A stretch of 64,000 nt of DNA, taken from NCBI GenBank assembly GCA_905250125.1, contig CAJNOL010000464.1, positions 62,001-126,000 of the forward strand, given 5' to 3'. Of this stretch, positions 63,798-64,000 are shown in pieces. Positions within the stretch are counted from its first letter, which is position 1. Each line of letters begins with the position of its first letter. The DNA comes from Rotaria sordida. Lineage: Eukaryota > Rotifera > Eurotatoria > Philodinida > Philodinidae. The translations under genes were made by a program, and so were the position numbers. The notes below the pieces were generated by a model. It did no database searches and had not been told where the DNA came from. It saw nothing but the letters and a program-made list of their open reading frames with translations.

Positions 63798-64000
63798 TTC
63801 TATTTTCGTGTTTGTATTTTTTTTATACTCTTAATGAAGGCAAATAAAGGAATAGAAAAACAACATAGTTCCTCAGGAATATTTTTCTTTTGGGTTTCCT
63901 GTTTTTTTATTGACATAAGCTGATTCTTTTTTTTCTAATTTTCTTTTAACATACCCAGAAATATGGGCCACGAAGCATTTGATTGACAATATGTAATATA

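Overview
This is a strongly AT-rich animal (eukaryotic) window. Genes have many short GT-AG introns (mostly 40-100 nt, with a few of 1-2 kb), single-copy metazoan signalling genes and a rhodopsin-type GPCR, and long stretches without genes. Short introns, AG acceptors placed 1-42 nt before start codons (suggesting spliced-leader trans-splicing or 5' UTR introns) and the style of the orphan GPCR fit a rotifer, perhaps a bdelloid such as Rotaria or Adineta. That assignment is inference; no marker in the window proves it. Layout: 1-3.4 kb holds foldback and MITE-like repeats. 3.4-6.8 kb (minus) is a complete seven-exon type II phosphatidylinositol 4-kinase. 6.8-19.4 kb has no gene I can see; its one clear landmark is a 151-bp hAT-type MITE with an 8-bp target duplication. 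19.4-20.5 kb (plus) is an intronless orphan GPCR. 20.5-30.5 kb is gene-poor, with two TIR or foldback elements, two unidentified ORF fragments, one tiny ORF and, at 25.6 kb, a small single-pass membrane protein with a PPPY motif. From 30.5 to 63.2 kb five multi-exon genes all lie on the minus strand: a dual-specificity-phosphatase-like protein lacking the catalytic Cys and Arg; an NDRG-family alpha/beta-hydrolase-like protein with a 12-nt micro-exon and two alternative first exons; a RACGAP1/CYK-4 homologue (coiled coil, C1, RhoGAP); a PP2A B'' regulatory subunit (PPP2R3 type, two canonical EF-hands); and a histidine phosphatase of the UBASH3/TULA type. The last two lie head-to-tail 162 bp apart. 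A 100-N scaffold gap sits at 36383-36482. Large introns carry most of the repeats. The PPP2R3 gene holds a decayed antisense Tc1/mariner transposase, two dispersed-repeat copies and a miRNA-precursor-like hairpin. The RACGAP1 intron holds a second copy of one of those repeats. A perfect 558-bp palindrome lies between RACGAP1 and PPP2R3. The genes are not a functional cluster, although several act on phosphoinositide, Rho and phosphatase signalling. Exon models below were built by hand from splice signals and reading phase. Each closes in frame except one junction in RACGAP1 and the 5' end of the UBASH3-like gene.
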